From contig DGTB01000195.1 in NCBI GenBank assembly GCA_002394185.1, positions 1 through 8,589 of the forward strand: 8,589 nucleotides of DNA. The letters run 5' to 3'. This DNA is from Bacteroidales bacterium UBA4347 (GTDB taxonomy: Bacteria; Bacteroidota; Bacteroidia; Bacteroidales; P3). Every line of letters starts with the position of its first letter. The first letter of the stretch is position 1. The position numbers and the translations under genes are program-made. Of this stretch, positions 1 through 5,982 are shown piece by piece. Under the pieces are notes generated by a model, which made no database searches, was not told the origin of the DNA, and was given only the letters and a program-made list of their open reading frames with translations.

Positions 1-1
1 G

Positions 2-34
2 AACAATATGTAAACAATATAAAAACAATATAAG
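2..34. repeat. Three tandem 11-bp AT-rich repeats
   Basis: AACAATAT begins at 2, 13 and 24, an exact 11-bp period, with each copy followed by a variable purine-rich trinucleotide. A degenerate fourth start (AAC) is at 35. The array lies at the left edge, so more copies may exist outside the window. It is upstream of the nitroreductase gene and outside any supported CDS. The function is unknown. It could be a regulator-binding array, a bent-DNA segment or simple sequence drift. Confidence 0.6.
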
Positions 35-47
35 AACGGCCGTATCT

Positions 48-91
48 GGGGCGTATCGGGTAGGGGTCGGGTGGCAGAATGAGGGGTCGGG
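48..91 (+). repeat. G-run cluster with a 10-bp direct repeat; possible G-quadruplex
   Basis: Six runs of three or four G occur at 48-51, 58-60, 63-66, 69-71, 83-86 and 89-91. The first four runs have loops of 6, 2 and 2 nt, which fits the usual G-quadruplex pattern. AGGGGTCGGG is perfectly repeated at 62-71 and 82-91, a 20-bp spacing. The cluster sits about 35 bp upstream of the -7 element of the nitroreductase promoter, on the non-template strand. Whether it folds or binds a protein is inference. Confidence 0.5.
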
Positions 92-125
92 AACAAATAA
101 ACTCGTGCGATTCATATTTTTTTCG

Positions 126-133
126 TATTTTTG
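126..133 (+). promoter_or_regulatory. Bacteroidota-type promoter -7 element for the nitroreductase gene
   Basis: TATTTTTG fits the TAnnTTTG -7 consensus of the Bacteroidota primary sigma factor and is followed by CA, as in the other promoters of this window. It lies 29 bp before the ATG at 163. I see no convincing TTTG -33 box at the expected distance (around 103-107 reads TCGTG), so the promoter may be weak or activator-dependent. The G-rich direct repeats just upstream could be involved, which is inference. Confidence 0.5.
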
Positions 134-162
134 CATTTTGAAACATAAAGTAAAAGACAACG

Positions 163-915
163 ATGGAAAACAATGCAATAGAAGTGATGCTGAAGCATCG
201 TTCGATAAGGAAATTCACGGCAGAGCGCGTTGACAAGGCGCTGCTGGAAGAGATAGTGGCCTGCGGCCTGCGGGCCTCGAACACGGGGAACATGCAGCTC
301 TATTCGGTGATAGCCACCGAGGAGGAGCCGCTCCGCACGGAACTCTGCGGGCTGCACTTCGGCCAGTGCGCGACGGCGCCGCTGTGGCTGACGGTGTGCG
401 TGGATGTGAACCGCTACCACCACTACTGCCGCGTCAACGGCTGCGACGAGCCCTACGGCAACCTGCTGTGGTTCCTCTCGGGTCTGGTGGACGCCACCCT
501 CTTCGCGCAGAACCTCTGCATCGCCGCCGAGGCCAAAGGACTGGGATTCTGCTACCTGGGCACGGTGATGTACAACACGGCGAAGATTGCCCAACTGCTG
601 AAATGCCCCAAGGGCGTGGTGCCGGTGATAGCGCTGGCCATGGGCCATCCCGCCGAGGAGGGCCGGATGAGCGAACGCCTGGGCTGCGACGCCGTCCTGC
701 ACAGCGAGGTGTACCACGACCCCACCGACCAGGAGATTGTCCGGACACACGCCGTGCGCGACAACGACCCCTTCAACCGACAGATGGTCAAAGAAAACGG
801 CACCCGCAACTACTGCGAAATATTCACCACCAAACGCTATCCCCGCGAGGCCAACGAGGCCATCAGCGGAGAGCTGAAAGCCTTCCTCGAAGAGAATTTT
901 TTTGCCACATTGTAA
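163..915 (+). CDS. Nitroreductase family protein (NfsA/FRP-like flavin oxidoreductase)
   Basis: The 250-residue product is a probable cytoplasmic FMN-dependent NAD(P)H oxidoreductase. The N-terminal HRSIRKF motif (residues 12-18) is the family's FMN-phosphate-binding signature. N40-TGNMQ follows where the family usually has a flavin-contacting SSxxxQ-like segment. A glycine-rich GLGFCYLGTV stretch (126-135) and the PVIALAMGHP strand-turn (154-163) are also typical. The C-terminal part (about 200-250) resembles the tail of NfsA-like members, and the length fits that subgroup. The ATG at 163 is the first in frame after the -7 element. The protein has about eleven cysteines, which is many for this family. 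The natural substrate (nitroaromatic, quinone, flavin or other) cannot be told from sequence. The final codons overlap the promoter of the next gene. Confidence 0.85.
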   Translation: MENNAIEVMLKHRSIRKFTAERVDKALLEEIVACGLRASNTGNMQLYSVIATEEEPLRTELCGLHFGQCATAPLWLTVCVDVNRYHHYCRVNGCDEPYGNLLWFLSGLVDATLFAQNLCIAAEAKGLGFCYLGTVMYNTAKIAQLLKCPKGVVPVIALAMGHPAEEGRMSERLGCDAVLHSEVYHDPTDQEIVRTHAVRDNDPFNRQMVKENGTRNYCEIFTTKRYPREANEAISGELKAFLEENFFATL

Positions 916-931
916 AAAATGCGTATCTTTG
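901..931 (+). promoter_or_regulatory. Promoter of the fatty-acid CoA ligase gene
   Basis: A TTTG -33 box at 901-904 and a TATCTTTG -7 box at 924-931 are separated by 19 nt, a strong match to the Bacteroidota consensus. The -33 half and the start of the spacer encode the last residues and stop codon of the nitroreductase. The presence of this promoter argues that translation of the ligase starts at 953, not at an in-frame ATG at 902 that would lie upstream of the transcript start. The spacer begins CCACATTG followed by an A-tract, closely matching the tRNA promoter at 3693-3724. Confidence 0.8.
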
Positions 932-952
932 CATTTCAAAACAGAAAGAAAT

Positions 953-2824
953 ATGGCAGAAATAACACGCACCTTCGACCTGTTGGACCACTTGGTGGAA
1001 CAATATCCGAAGGACGACATCCTGGCAGGGAAAGTGAACGGCGAGTGGGTAAAATACAGCTCGCACGACTACTATAAATTCGCCCATTATCTGGCTTACG
1101 GCCTGTGCGAAATAGGCATCCAGCAGGGCGACCGGGTGGTGACCATGAGCGGCAACTGCCCCGAATGGAATTTCATCGACATGGCCCTGTCCATGTGCGG
1201 CATCATCCATGTGCCCATCTATCCCACGCTGAACACCGAGAGCTACCTCTACATCCTGCGCCACAGCGAGGCCGTGGCCGTGATGGTGAGCTCGAAGGTG
1301 CTGCTCAATCGCATCCGTCCGGCCCTGGACCAGATGGAAACCAAGCCGCAGGTGTTCACCCTGGCCAACGTCGAAGGCGAACGCCGCACGCTGGAAATAC
1401 TGAAGCTGGGCATCGCCAACCGCGACAAATGGATGGGCGAAATAGAGCGTCGCAAACGCGAAATCAAGCCCGACGACTGGACGACGATGATCTACACCAG
1501 CGGCACCACGGGCCTGCCCAAGGGCGTCATGCTGAGCCACCGCAACCTCTGCAGCAACTTCACCGCCCATGCGCAGGTGCAGCCCTGCGACAGCCGCCAC
1601 CGCTTCCTGTCGTTCCTGCCGCTGAACCACATCTATGAGCGCTCGATGAACTATCACTACCAGTATCTGGGCATCAGCATCTACTATGCCGAGAGCATGG
1701 GCACCATCCAGCAGAACATGCAGGAGCTCCAGGCCGACGGTTTCTGCGCCGTGCCAAGGGTGCTGGAGATGGTCTACGACAAACTCTACGCTGCCGGCAA
1801 GGACTTTACGGGCATCAAGAAAGCCATCTACGATTGGGCCTTCCGCCACGGCCAGCGCTACGACTACACGGGGCTGACCAAGGTGCAGCCCTTCTTCCAG
1901 ATCAGCCAGTGGATACTGGACCGCCTGGTCTACCGCCAATGGCGAGAGAAATTCGGCGGCAAACGCCTGACAGTCATCACCGGAGGCAGCAGCATACAGC
2001 CCAAGATGGTGCGTCTGTTCGCCGCCGCGGGCATCAACATCTACGAGGGCTATGGCATGAGCGAGACGTCGCCCGTCATTGCCGTCAACGACCCCGCGCA
2101 CCACCTGGTGAAGATTGGCACCGTGGGTCCGGTGCTGAGCGGTGTGGAAATGAAATTCGACGAGGACGGCGAGATTCTGACCCGCGGACCGCACATCATG
2201 CTGGGCTACTACAAAGACCCCGAATATACCGCCCAGGTCATTGACTCCGACGGCTGGCTGCACACCGGCGACATCGGCACCCTGGTGGGCGGACGCTACC
2301 TGAAGATTACGGACCGCAAGAAGGACATCTTCAAGCTGTCGGCAGGCAAATACGTGGCCCCGCAGCTGATAGAGAACCTGCTGCGCGGATCGGAATACAT
2401 AGAGCAGGTGATGATTATCGGCGAGAACGAGAAGCAGGTGGCCGCCATCATCAGCCCCAACTTCAACACCCTGCACTACTGGGCGCTGAAGTACAAGCTG
2501 CACTATCGCGACAATGCCGAGCTCATCGGACTGCCCAAGACACAGGAGAAGATACGCAAGGTGCTGGACGAATTCAACAAGACCCTGGCGCCGCACGAGC
2601 AGGTGAAGCAGTTCCGCCTGGTAACAGACGAATGGACGCCCAACAACGGCCTCCTCTCCCCCACCCTGAAGCTGCGCCGCGGGCCGCTGATGGACAAATA
2701 CAAAGACCTTGTGAACGACATCTACGGCAAGGAAAAGAGCTCGACCAACGCCTTTTTCTCGGCCTTCAAGTCGGTGGAGCTGCCGACCATCACGATGCCG
2801 TGGCAGAAGAAGAATGAAAAATAA
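953..2824 (+). CDS. Long-chain fatty-acid--CoA ligase (AMP-forming; FadD/ANL superfamily)
   Basis: The 623-residue enzyme is expected to activate fatty acids with ATP and CoA through an acyl-adenylate, for lipid synthesis or turnover. Core motifs of the ANL superfamily are intact. The P-loop is YTSGTTGLPKG (181-191), the A5 motif is GYGMSET (366-372), the A7 motif is GWLHTGD (434-440) and the hinge is DRKKDIFKLSAGKY (454-467). The C-terminal adenylation lysine lies in SPTLKLRR (K573). The start at 953 is chosen because the promoter occupies 901-931; an in-frame ATG at 902 would add 17 residues read through the promoter. After about residue 590 there is a short tail (ending at 623) with hydrophobic and lysine-rich patches that may aid membrane association, which is inference. 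The acyl chain length is not readable. The next gene starts only 13 bp after the stop, so cotranscription is likely. Confidence 0.93.
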   Translation: MAEITRTFDLLDHLVEQYPKDDILAGKVNGEWVKYSSHDYYKFAHYLAYGLCEIGIQQGDRVVTMSGNCPEWNFIDMALSMCGIIHVPIYPTLNTESYLYILRHSEAVAVMVSSKVLLNRIRPALDQMETKPQVFTLANVEGERRTLEILKLGIANRDKWMGEIERRKREIKPDDWTTMIYTSGTTGLPKGVMLSHRNLCSNFTAHAQVQPCDSRHRFLSFLPLNHIYERSMNYHYQYLGISIYYAESMGTIQQNMQELQADGFCAVPRVLEMVYDKLYAAGKDFTGIKKAIYDWAFRHGQRYDYTGLTKVQPFFQISQWILDRLVYRQWREKFGGKRLTVITGGSSIQPKMVRLFAAAGINIYEGYGMSETSPVIAVNDPAHHLVKIGTVGPVLSGVEMKFDEDGEILTRGPHIMLGYYKDPEYTAQVIDSDGWLHTGDIGTLVGGRYLKITDRKKDIFKLSAGKYVAPQLIENLLRGSEYIEQVMIIGENEKQVAAIISPNFNTLHYWALKYKLHYRDNAELIGLPKTQEKIRKVLDEFNKTLAPHEQVKQFRLVTDEWTPNNGLLSPTLKLRRGPLMDKYKDLVNDIYGKEKSSTNAFFSAFKSVELPTITMPWQKKNEK

Positions 2825-2837
2825 AAAAGAAGAAAAC

Positions 2838-3650
2838 ATGATGAAACCAACGGCATATACCATACGTAGCGTCAGTCTGTTTTCCATTTTCGCTTTTTCA
2901 TTTCTGCTATTCACAGGATGCCGTACGCAACAGCGCTACCTCTACGTGGAGGACGCGCCGCACGATACGCCGATGCCCATCACAAACAACTACGACGCCA
3001 CCATCTACCCCAACGACATACTGTACATATATGTCAGCAGCCAGTCGCCCGAAACAGTGAAACCCTTCAACCAGGAGACCAACACCAACCGAGTGATGAA
3101 CGTGAAGACAGAGCAGAAAGGCTACCTTGTATCGCAGAGTGGTCACATCGTGTTTCCCGTTCTGGGCCGCATCGAGGTGGCCGGAAAGACCCGCACCCAG
3201 GTGGGGCATGAAATCGAGTCCCTGCTCATCCAAGGCGGCTACGTCAACGACCCTGTGGTGACGCTGAGCCTGATGAATTTCCATGTCACCGTGATTGGCG
3301 AAGTGAAGACGCCCCGAGTGGTTACAGCCGAAGGCAGCCGCCTGACCATCTTCGAAGCCCTTGCCCAATGCGGCGACATCACGATCGATGGTCTACGCAC
3401 CAATGTGGTGATTGTCCGCAGCGGAGTGAACACCCAGACAGTGGACACCGTCGACCTCACACGTAAAGAGATTCTCGAATCGCCCTACTACTACCTGCAG
3501 CAGAACGACATCGTCTTTGTGGAGCCCACGGAGAAGAAGAAAAAGACAGCCTGGCGCGACGAAGACTGGCCACAATATCTCAACATCGGTGTGCAGTCCA
3601 TCAGACTGGCCTACTCCACCATCCGATTCATCCAGGTGAGCAACAGATAG
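2838..3650 (+). CDS. Polysaccharide biosynthesis/export outer-membrane lipoprotein (Wza/BexD-like, SLBB domain)
   Basis: The 270-residue product is predicted to form or assist an outer-membrane channel for capsule, exopolysaccharide or O-antigen-like glycans. A signal peptide (about residues 1-27) ends in LLFTGC, a lipobox with Cys28 as the probable lipidated residue. The polysaccharide-export domain follows, with IYPNDILYIYVSS (56-68). Then comes an SLBB-type beta-grasp region (about 150-230, including VTVIGEVKTP). The C-terminal end, after a KKKK patch, could be the amphipathic helix that spans the outer membrane in Wza. Starts at 2814 and 2841 are also open. I prefer 2838 because it gives a compact signal peptide and follows a purine-rich A/G tract; the 2814 start would overlap the ligase stop. 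No chain-length regulator, flippase or glycosyltransferase is next to it. Confidence 0.85.
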   Translation: MMKPTAYTIRSVSLFSIFAFSFLLFTGCRTQQRYLYVEDAPHDTPMPITNNYDATIYPNDILYIYVSSQSPETVKPFNQETNTNRVMNVKTEQKGYLVSQSGHIVFPVLGRIEVAGKTRTQVGHEIESLLIQGGYVNDPVVTLSLMNFHVTVIGEVKTPRVVTAEGSRLTIFEALAQCGDITIDGLRTNVVIVRSGVNTQTVDTVDLTRKEILESPYYYLQQNDIVFVEPTEKKKKTAWRDEDWPQYLNIGVQSIRLAYSTIRFIQVSNR

Positions 3651-3692
3651 ACCCAGGGCATACTTTTTAGTATCAGCCAAATAGAAAATAAA

Positions 3693-3724
3693 TTTGGCCA
3701 CATTGGAAAAAAGTTGTACTTTTG
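3693..3724 (+). promoter_or_regulatory. Promoter of the tRNA-Gln gene
   Basis: A TTTG -33 box at 3693-3696 and a TACTTTTG -7 box at 3717-3724 are separated by 20 nt, a strong Bacteroidota consensus match followed by CA. The tRNA 5' end is 24 bp downstream, so a short leader would be processed by RNase P. The spacer begins GCCACATTGG plus an A-tract, nearly identical to the ligase promoter. Confidence 0.85.
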
Positions 3725-3748
3725 CACTCGATTTTTCTCAGAAAAGGA

Positions 3749-3822
3749 TGTCCTATGGTGTAATGGTAGCACATCAGATTTTGGTTCTGCTTGTCTAGGT
3801 TCGAATCCTGGTAGGACAACCA
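3749..3822 (+). tRNA. tRNA-Gln (anticodon UUG)
   Basis: A full cloverleaf can be drawn. The acceptor stem TGTCCTA/TAGGACA is perfectly paired over 7 bp, followed by discriminator A and an encoded CCA end (3820-3822). The D arm is GTGT/GCAC with a GG-containing loop. The anticodon stem CAGA/TCTG carries the loop TTTTGGT, giving anticodon TTG, which reads CAA. The variable loop is short, and the T arm CTAGG/CCTGG has loop TTCGAAT. The pair at positions 27-43 is a T-C mismatch, which is tolerable. It is transcribed alone from its own promoter and ends at an intrinsic terminator. Its position next to a recombinase gene makes it a candidate integration site, although no duplicated tRNA 3' end is visible in the window. 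Confidence 0.96.
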
Positions 3823-3828
3823 GCAAAG

Positions 3829-3857
3829 GAGCCCCGAAAAAACGGGGCTCTTTTTTT
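3829..3857 (+). terminator. Rho-independent terminator of the tRNA-Gln gene
   Basis: GAGCCCCG (3829-3836) pairs perfectly with CGGGGCTC (3843-3850) across a loop of six A, followed by seven T and then GTTTTT. This is a strong intrinsic terminator 6 bp after the tRNA CCA end. It insulates the recombinase gene from the tRNA transcript. Confidence 0.93.
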
Positions 3858-3889
3858 GTTTTTGTATAACCGTAAAACATCTGACAACT

Positions 3890-4846
3890 ATGAGAATGCC
3901 CAGTACACGCCAACACACCTTGACGACACCCCCTGTACGCCACAATGCCGGCAAGATATCGGTACGCACCATTGCCCTCCAGCACCAGACCTCGCACCGC
4001 AAAAACACCCGGGATGTCTGCCTCACCCTGCTTTTGCATTTGGAAAGATTTGCCGGTCGCGAAGTGAAAATCAAAGAGGTGGACGAACTATTCATCCGCA
4101 ATTTCGTCAACTACCTGCTCAACGAAACAAGCCTGAAAACCAACAGCATCCGGACCTATCTGCAAAAATTCCATGCCATACTGGAAGAGGCTGTACGCAT
4201 ACGGCTCATGCCCTACAATTCCATGCCGCCCATCGGTACGCTTATCCCTCACATCACCGCCCCGACACGCGCCTTCCTCACCTCCTCGGAAATTCTTTGC
4301 CTGAGCAGTGCCTCCTGCCGCAATCCAGTGGTCAAGAGCGCATTTCTCTTTGCCTGTTTCACCGGGCTGCGCCTGTCAGACATAGAATCGCTTCGCTGGG
4401 AGCATCTGCAGAAACTCAACGGAGTACTCACCATCGTCAAAGTGCAACAGAAAACCCAGTCCGAGATACGCATACCATTGAACAAAGAAGCCCTTCATCT
4501 GCTCCCCCTCACAAACCGGCGCGAAGGACATGTCTTTGACTTACCCTCACGGTCCACCATTGCCTCCGCGCTGCGCGAATGGGGCGAAACCGCCGGCATC
4601 GACAAGAAGATCACCTTCCATGTATCGCGCCACAGTTTTGCCACCCTCCTGCTGACTGCCGGCGTGGAAATCTACACCGTCAGCAAGCTCTGCGGCCATC
4701 GCGACGTGCGTACTACGGAGATTTATGCCCACATCATTGACTCCACACTCCACGACGGCGTAAACCGCGTCAGCACACTGTTCCGCGCATCCTCACACAG
4801 GCTTCAGCCCGCCAACAATACATTATTTCGCATACCGTCGCAATAA
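3890..4846 (+). CDS. Tyrosine-type site-specific recombinase/integrase
   Basis: This 318-residue protein has an N-terminal SAM-like DNA-binding domain (about 20-120) and a C-terminal catalytic domain. All expected catalytic residues are present: R161 in FTGLRLSD, a beta-hairpin lysine (probably K188 in VQQKTQ), H244 and R247 in HVSRHSFA, H270 in LCGHRD and nucleophile Y279 in TEIYAHI. It therefore looks active. The size matches short Bacteroidota recombinases, including Tsr-type invertases, rather than the roughly 400-residue integrases of conjugative transposons. The ATG at 3890 is used; M3 is an alternative, and no clear ribosome site or promoter is seen. It sits between a tRNA gene and a housekeeping gene without excisionase, relaxase or phage genes. 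Its role may be integration, inversion or chromosome-dimer resolution; the target is unknown. Confidence 0.88.
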   Translation: MRMPSTRQHTLTTPPVRHNAGKISVRTIALQHQTSHRKNTRDVCLTLLLHLERFAGREVKIKEVDELFIRNFVNYLLNETSLKTNSIRTYLQKFHAILEEAVRIRLMPYNSMPPIGTLIPHITAPTRAFLTSSEILCLSSASCRNPVVKSAFLFACFTGLRLSDIESLRWEHLQKLNGVLTIVKVQQKTQSEIRIPLNKEALHLLPLTNRREGHVFDLPSRSTIASALREWGETAGIDKKITFHVSRHSFATLLLTAGVEIYTVSKLCGHRDVRTTEIYAHIIDSTLHDGVNRVSTLFRASSHRLQPANNTLFRIPSQ

Positions 4847-4872
4847 AAAAATATTTATTCCGTTATTAGGGC

Positions 4873-5889
4873 ATGAAGAAAAACAAAGTACTCATCGTGT
4901 ACACCGGCGGCACCATCGGCATGGTGCAAGACGAAAATGGCTCACTCCACCCCTTCGCCCTCGACCGCATTTACGACGCTGTCCCACAGCTCAAGAGTTG
5001 CCAGTACGGCATCGATTCCGTCACGCTCGACAACATCATCGACTCCTCCAATATGACGCCCTCGCTATGGGTCGACATTGCCAACATCATTGAGCGTCAC
5101 TACGACCAATATGATGGTTTTGTCGTCCTCCACGGCACCGACACCATGGCCTACACAGCCTCGGCCTTGAGCTTCATGTTCAAGAACCTCGGCAAGCCCA
5201 TTGTCCTTACCGGCAGCCAGCTACCCTTGGGAATGCTGCGCTCCGACGGGCGCGAGAACATCATCTGTGCCCTCGAGATAGCCTCCACGCAGCATTGCAC
5301 CATCCCCGAAGTGTGCATCTTCTTCGAGAACCACCTTTACCGCGGCAACCGCAGCACCAAGATGAGCGCCGCCAACTTCGATGCCTTCGAGACCTACAAC
5401 TACCCCTCGCTGGCCAAGGCCGGCATCAACATCTCCTTCCGCGAACATCTTTTCCTTCCCATGCCCACCGAGCCCCTGGTGGTACGCAAGCAGTTCGACA
5501 CCCGCGTGGCCATCCTCAAGCTCTTCCCCGGCATTGGTCCTGACGTCGTAGGAACCGTTCTCCACACCCCCAATCTGCAAGGAGTCATCATCGAGACCTA
5601 CGGCTCCGGCAACGCCCCCACCGACCCCTGGTTCATCTCAGCCCTCGAAGAGGCCATCCAGCGCGGCATCATCGTCATGAACGTCACCCAATGCAAGGCA
5701 GGTTCTGTTGTCATGCGACAATATGCCGCCAGCTGCGACATGGACCGCATCGGCGTCATCGGCGGTGGAGACATCACCATCGAGGCCGCCATCACCAAAC
5801 TCATGTTCCTCCTCGGCAATTTCCCCGACCACAAAGACCACGTCCGCCAGCGCCTCAGCCAGTCGCTCCGCGGCGAAATCACGGAATAA
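4873..5889 (+). CDS. ansA: Type I (cytoplasmic) L-asparaginase
   Basis: This 338-residue enzyme hydrolyses L-asparagine to aspartate and ammonia. Diagnostic motifs sit at the same positions as I recall for E. coli AnsA: YTGGTIG (10-16, nucleophile T14), HGTDT (87-91, T89 and D90) and the lysine K163 in GNRSTKM. There is no signal peptide, which supports the cytoplasmic type I form over the periplasmic type II form. The full family length is present, including a C-terminal allosteric-type domain (about 210-330). The start at 4873 is 26 bp after the recombinase stop; that gap is AT-rich and lacks a clear TAnnTTTG element, so its promoter is uncertain. The gene is closely followed by porT, 4 bp after its stop, suggesting cotranscription. 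Leucine codons here are mostly CTC, unlike the CTG-rich ligase gene. Confidence 0.93.
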   Translation: MKKNKVLIVYTGGTIGMVQDENGSLHPFALDRIYDAVPQLKSCQYGIDSVTLDNIIDSSNMTPSLWVDIANIIERHYDQYDGFVVLHGTDTMAYTASALSFMFKNLGKPIVLTGSQLPLGMLRSDGRENIICALEIASTQHCTIPEVCIFFENHLYRGNRSTKMSAANFDAFETYNYPSLAKAGINISFREHLFLPMPTEPLVVRKQFDTRVAILKLFPGIGPDVVGTVLHTPNLQGVIIETYGSGNAPTDPWFISALEEAIQRGIIVMNVTQCKAGSVVMRQYAASCDMDRIGVIGGGDITIEAAITKLMFLLGNFPDHKDHVRQRLSQSLRGEITE

Positions 5890-5891
5890 AC

Positions 5892-5982
5892 GAATGAAGA
5901 ACAAAGGATTAAGAATGAAGCATCGGCAGTGGCGCACGCTGTTGTTATGCGCAAGCCTGTTCTTCATTCTTCATTCTTCATT
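5892..5982. repeat. Heptamer/inverted-repeat cluster at the start of porT
   Basis: CTTCATT occurs three times in perfect tandem at 5962-5968, 5969-5975 and 5976-5982. Its complement AATGAAG occurs at 5893-5899 and 5914-5920, so the two clusters form an imperfect inverted repeat; for example GAATGAAGAA at 5892-5901 pairs with TTCTTCATTC at 5960-5969. The cluster spans the two candidate start codons and the hydrophobic core of the signal peptide of the PorT-like protein. Because seven is not a multiple of three, the three units are read in three different frames. Similar motifs recur in Bacteroidales genomes as far as I recall, which I cannot check here. Confidence 0.55.

Noticed and set aside
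902..952. An upstream in-frame ATG for the CoA ligase at 902
   Set aside because: It overlaps the nitroreductase end and lies on the -33 box of a strong promoter, so the transcript would begin after it.
2814..2837. Start of the export lipoprotein at 2814, overlapping the ligase stop
   Set aside because: It would put a charged, asparagine- and lysine-rich extension before an otherwise normal lipoprotein signal peptide. The 2838 start follows a purine-rich tract and fits better, although 2814 is not impossible.
863..2914. A 683-codon minus-strand open frame opposite the CoA ligase
   Set aside because: It is the antisense shadow of a GC-rich gene: composition is dominated by His, Val, Ala and Gln, no family motif is visible, and the plus-strand frame has all ANL motifs.
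3660..3673. Small hairpin ATACT/AGTAT after the export gene as a terminator
   Set aside because: Only a 5-bp AT-rich stem with no T-tract after it on the plus strand; too weak to call.
3856..4539. Long open frame in another frame over the recombinase gene
   Set aside because: Its product is rich in Pro, His, Arg and Thr with no domain, whereas the overlapping frame encodes a complete tyrosine recombinase.
4842..4859. AATAAA/TTTATT inverted repeat between recombinase and asparaginase genes
   Set aside because: Six A/T pairs in an AT-rich gap are expected by chance, and there is no GC-rich stem for a terminator and no recognisable recombination site.
3749..4872. An integrated genomic island bounded by tRNA-Gln att sites
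   Set aside because: No direct repeat of the tRNA 3' end is found downstream in the window, and the recombinase is followed at once by a housekeeping gene.
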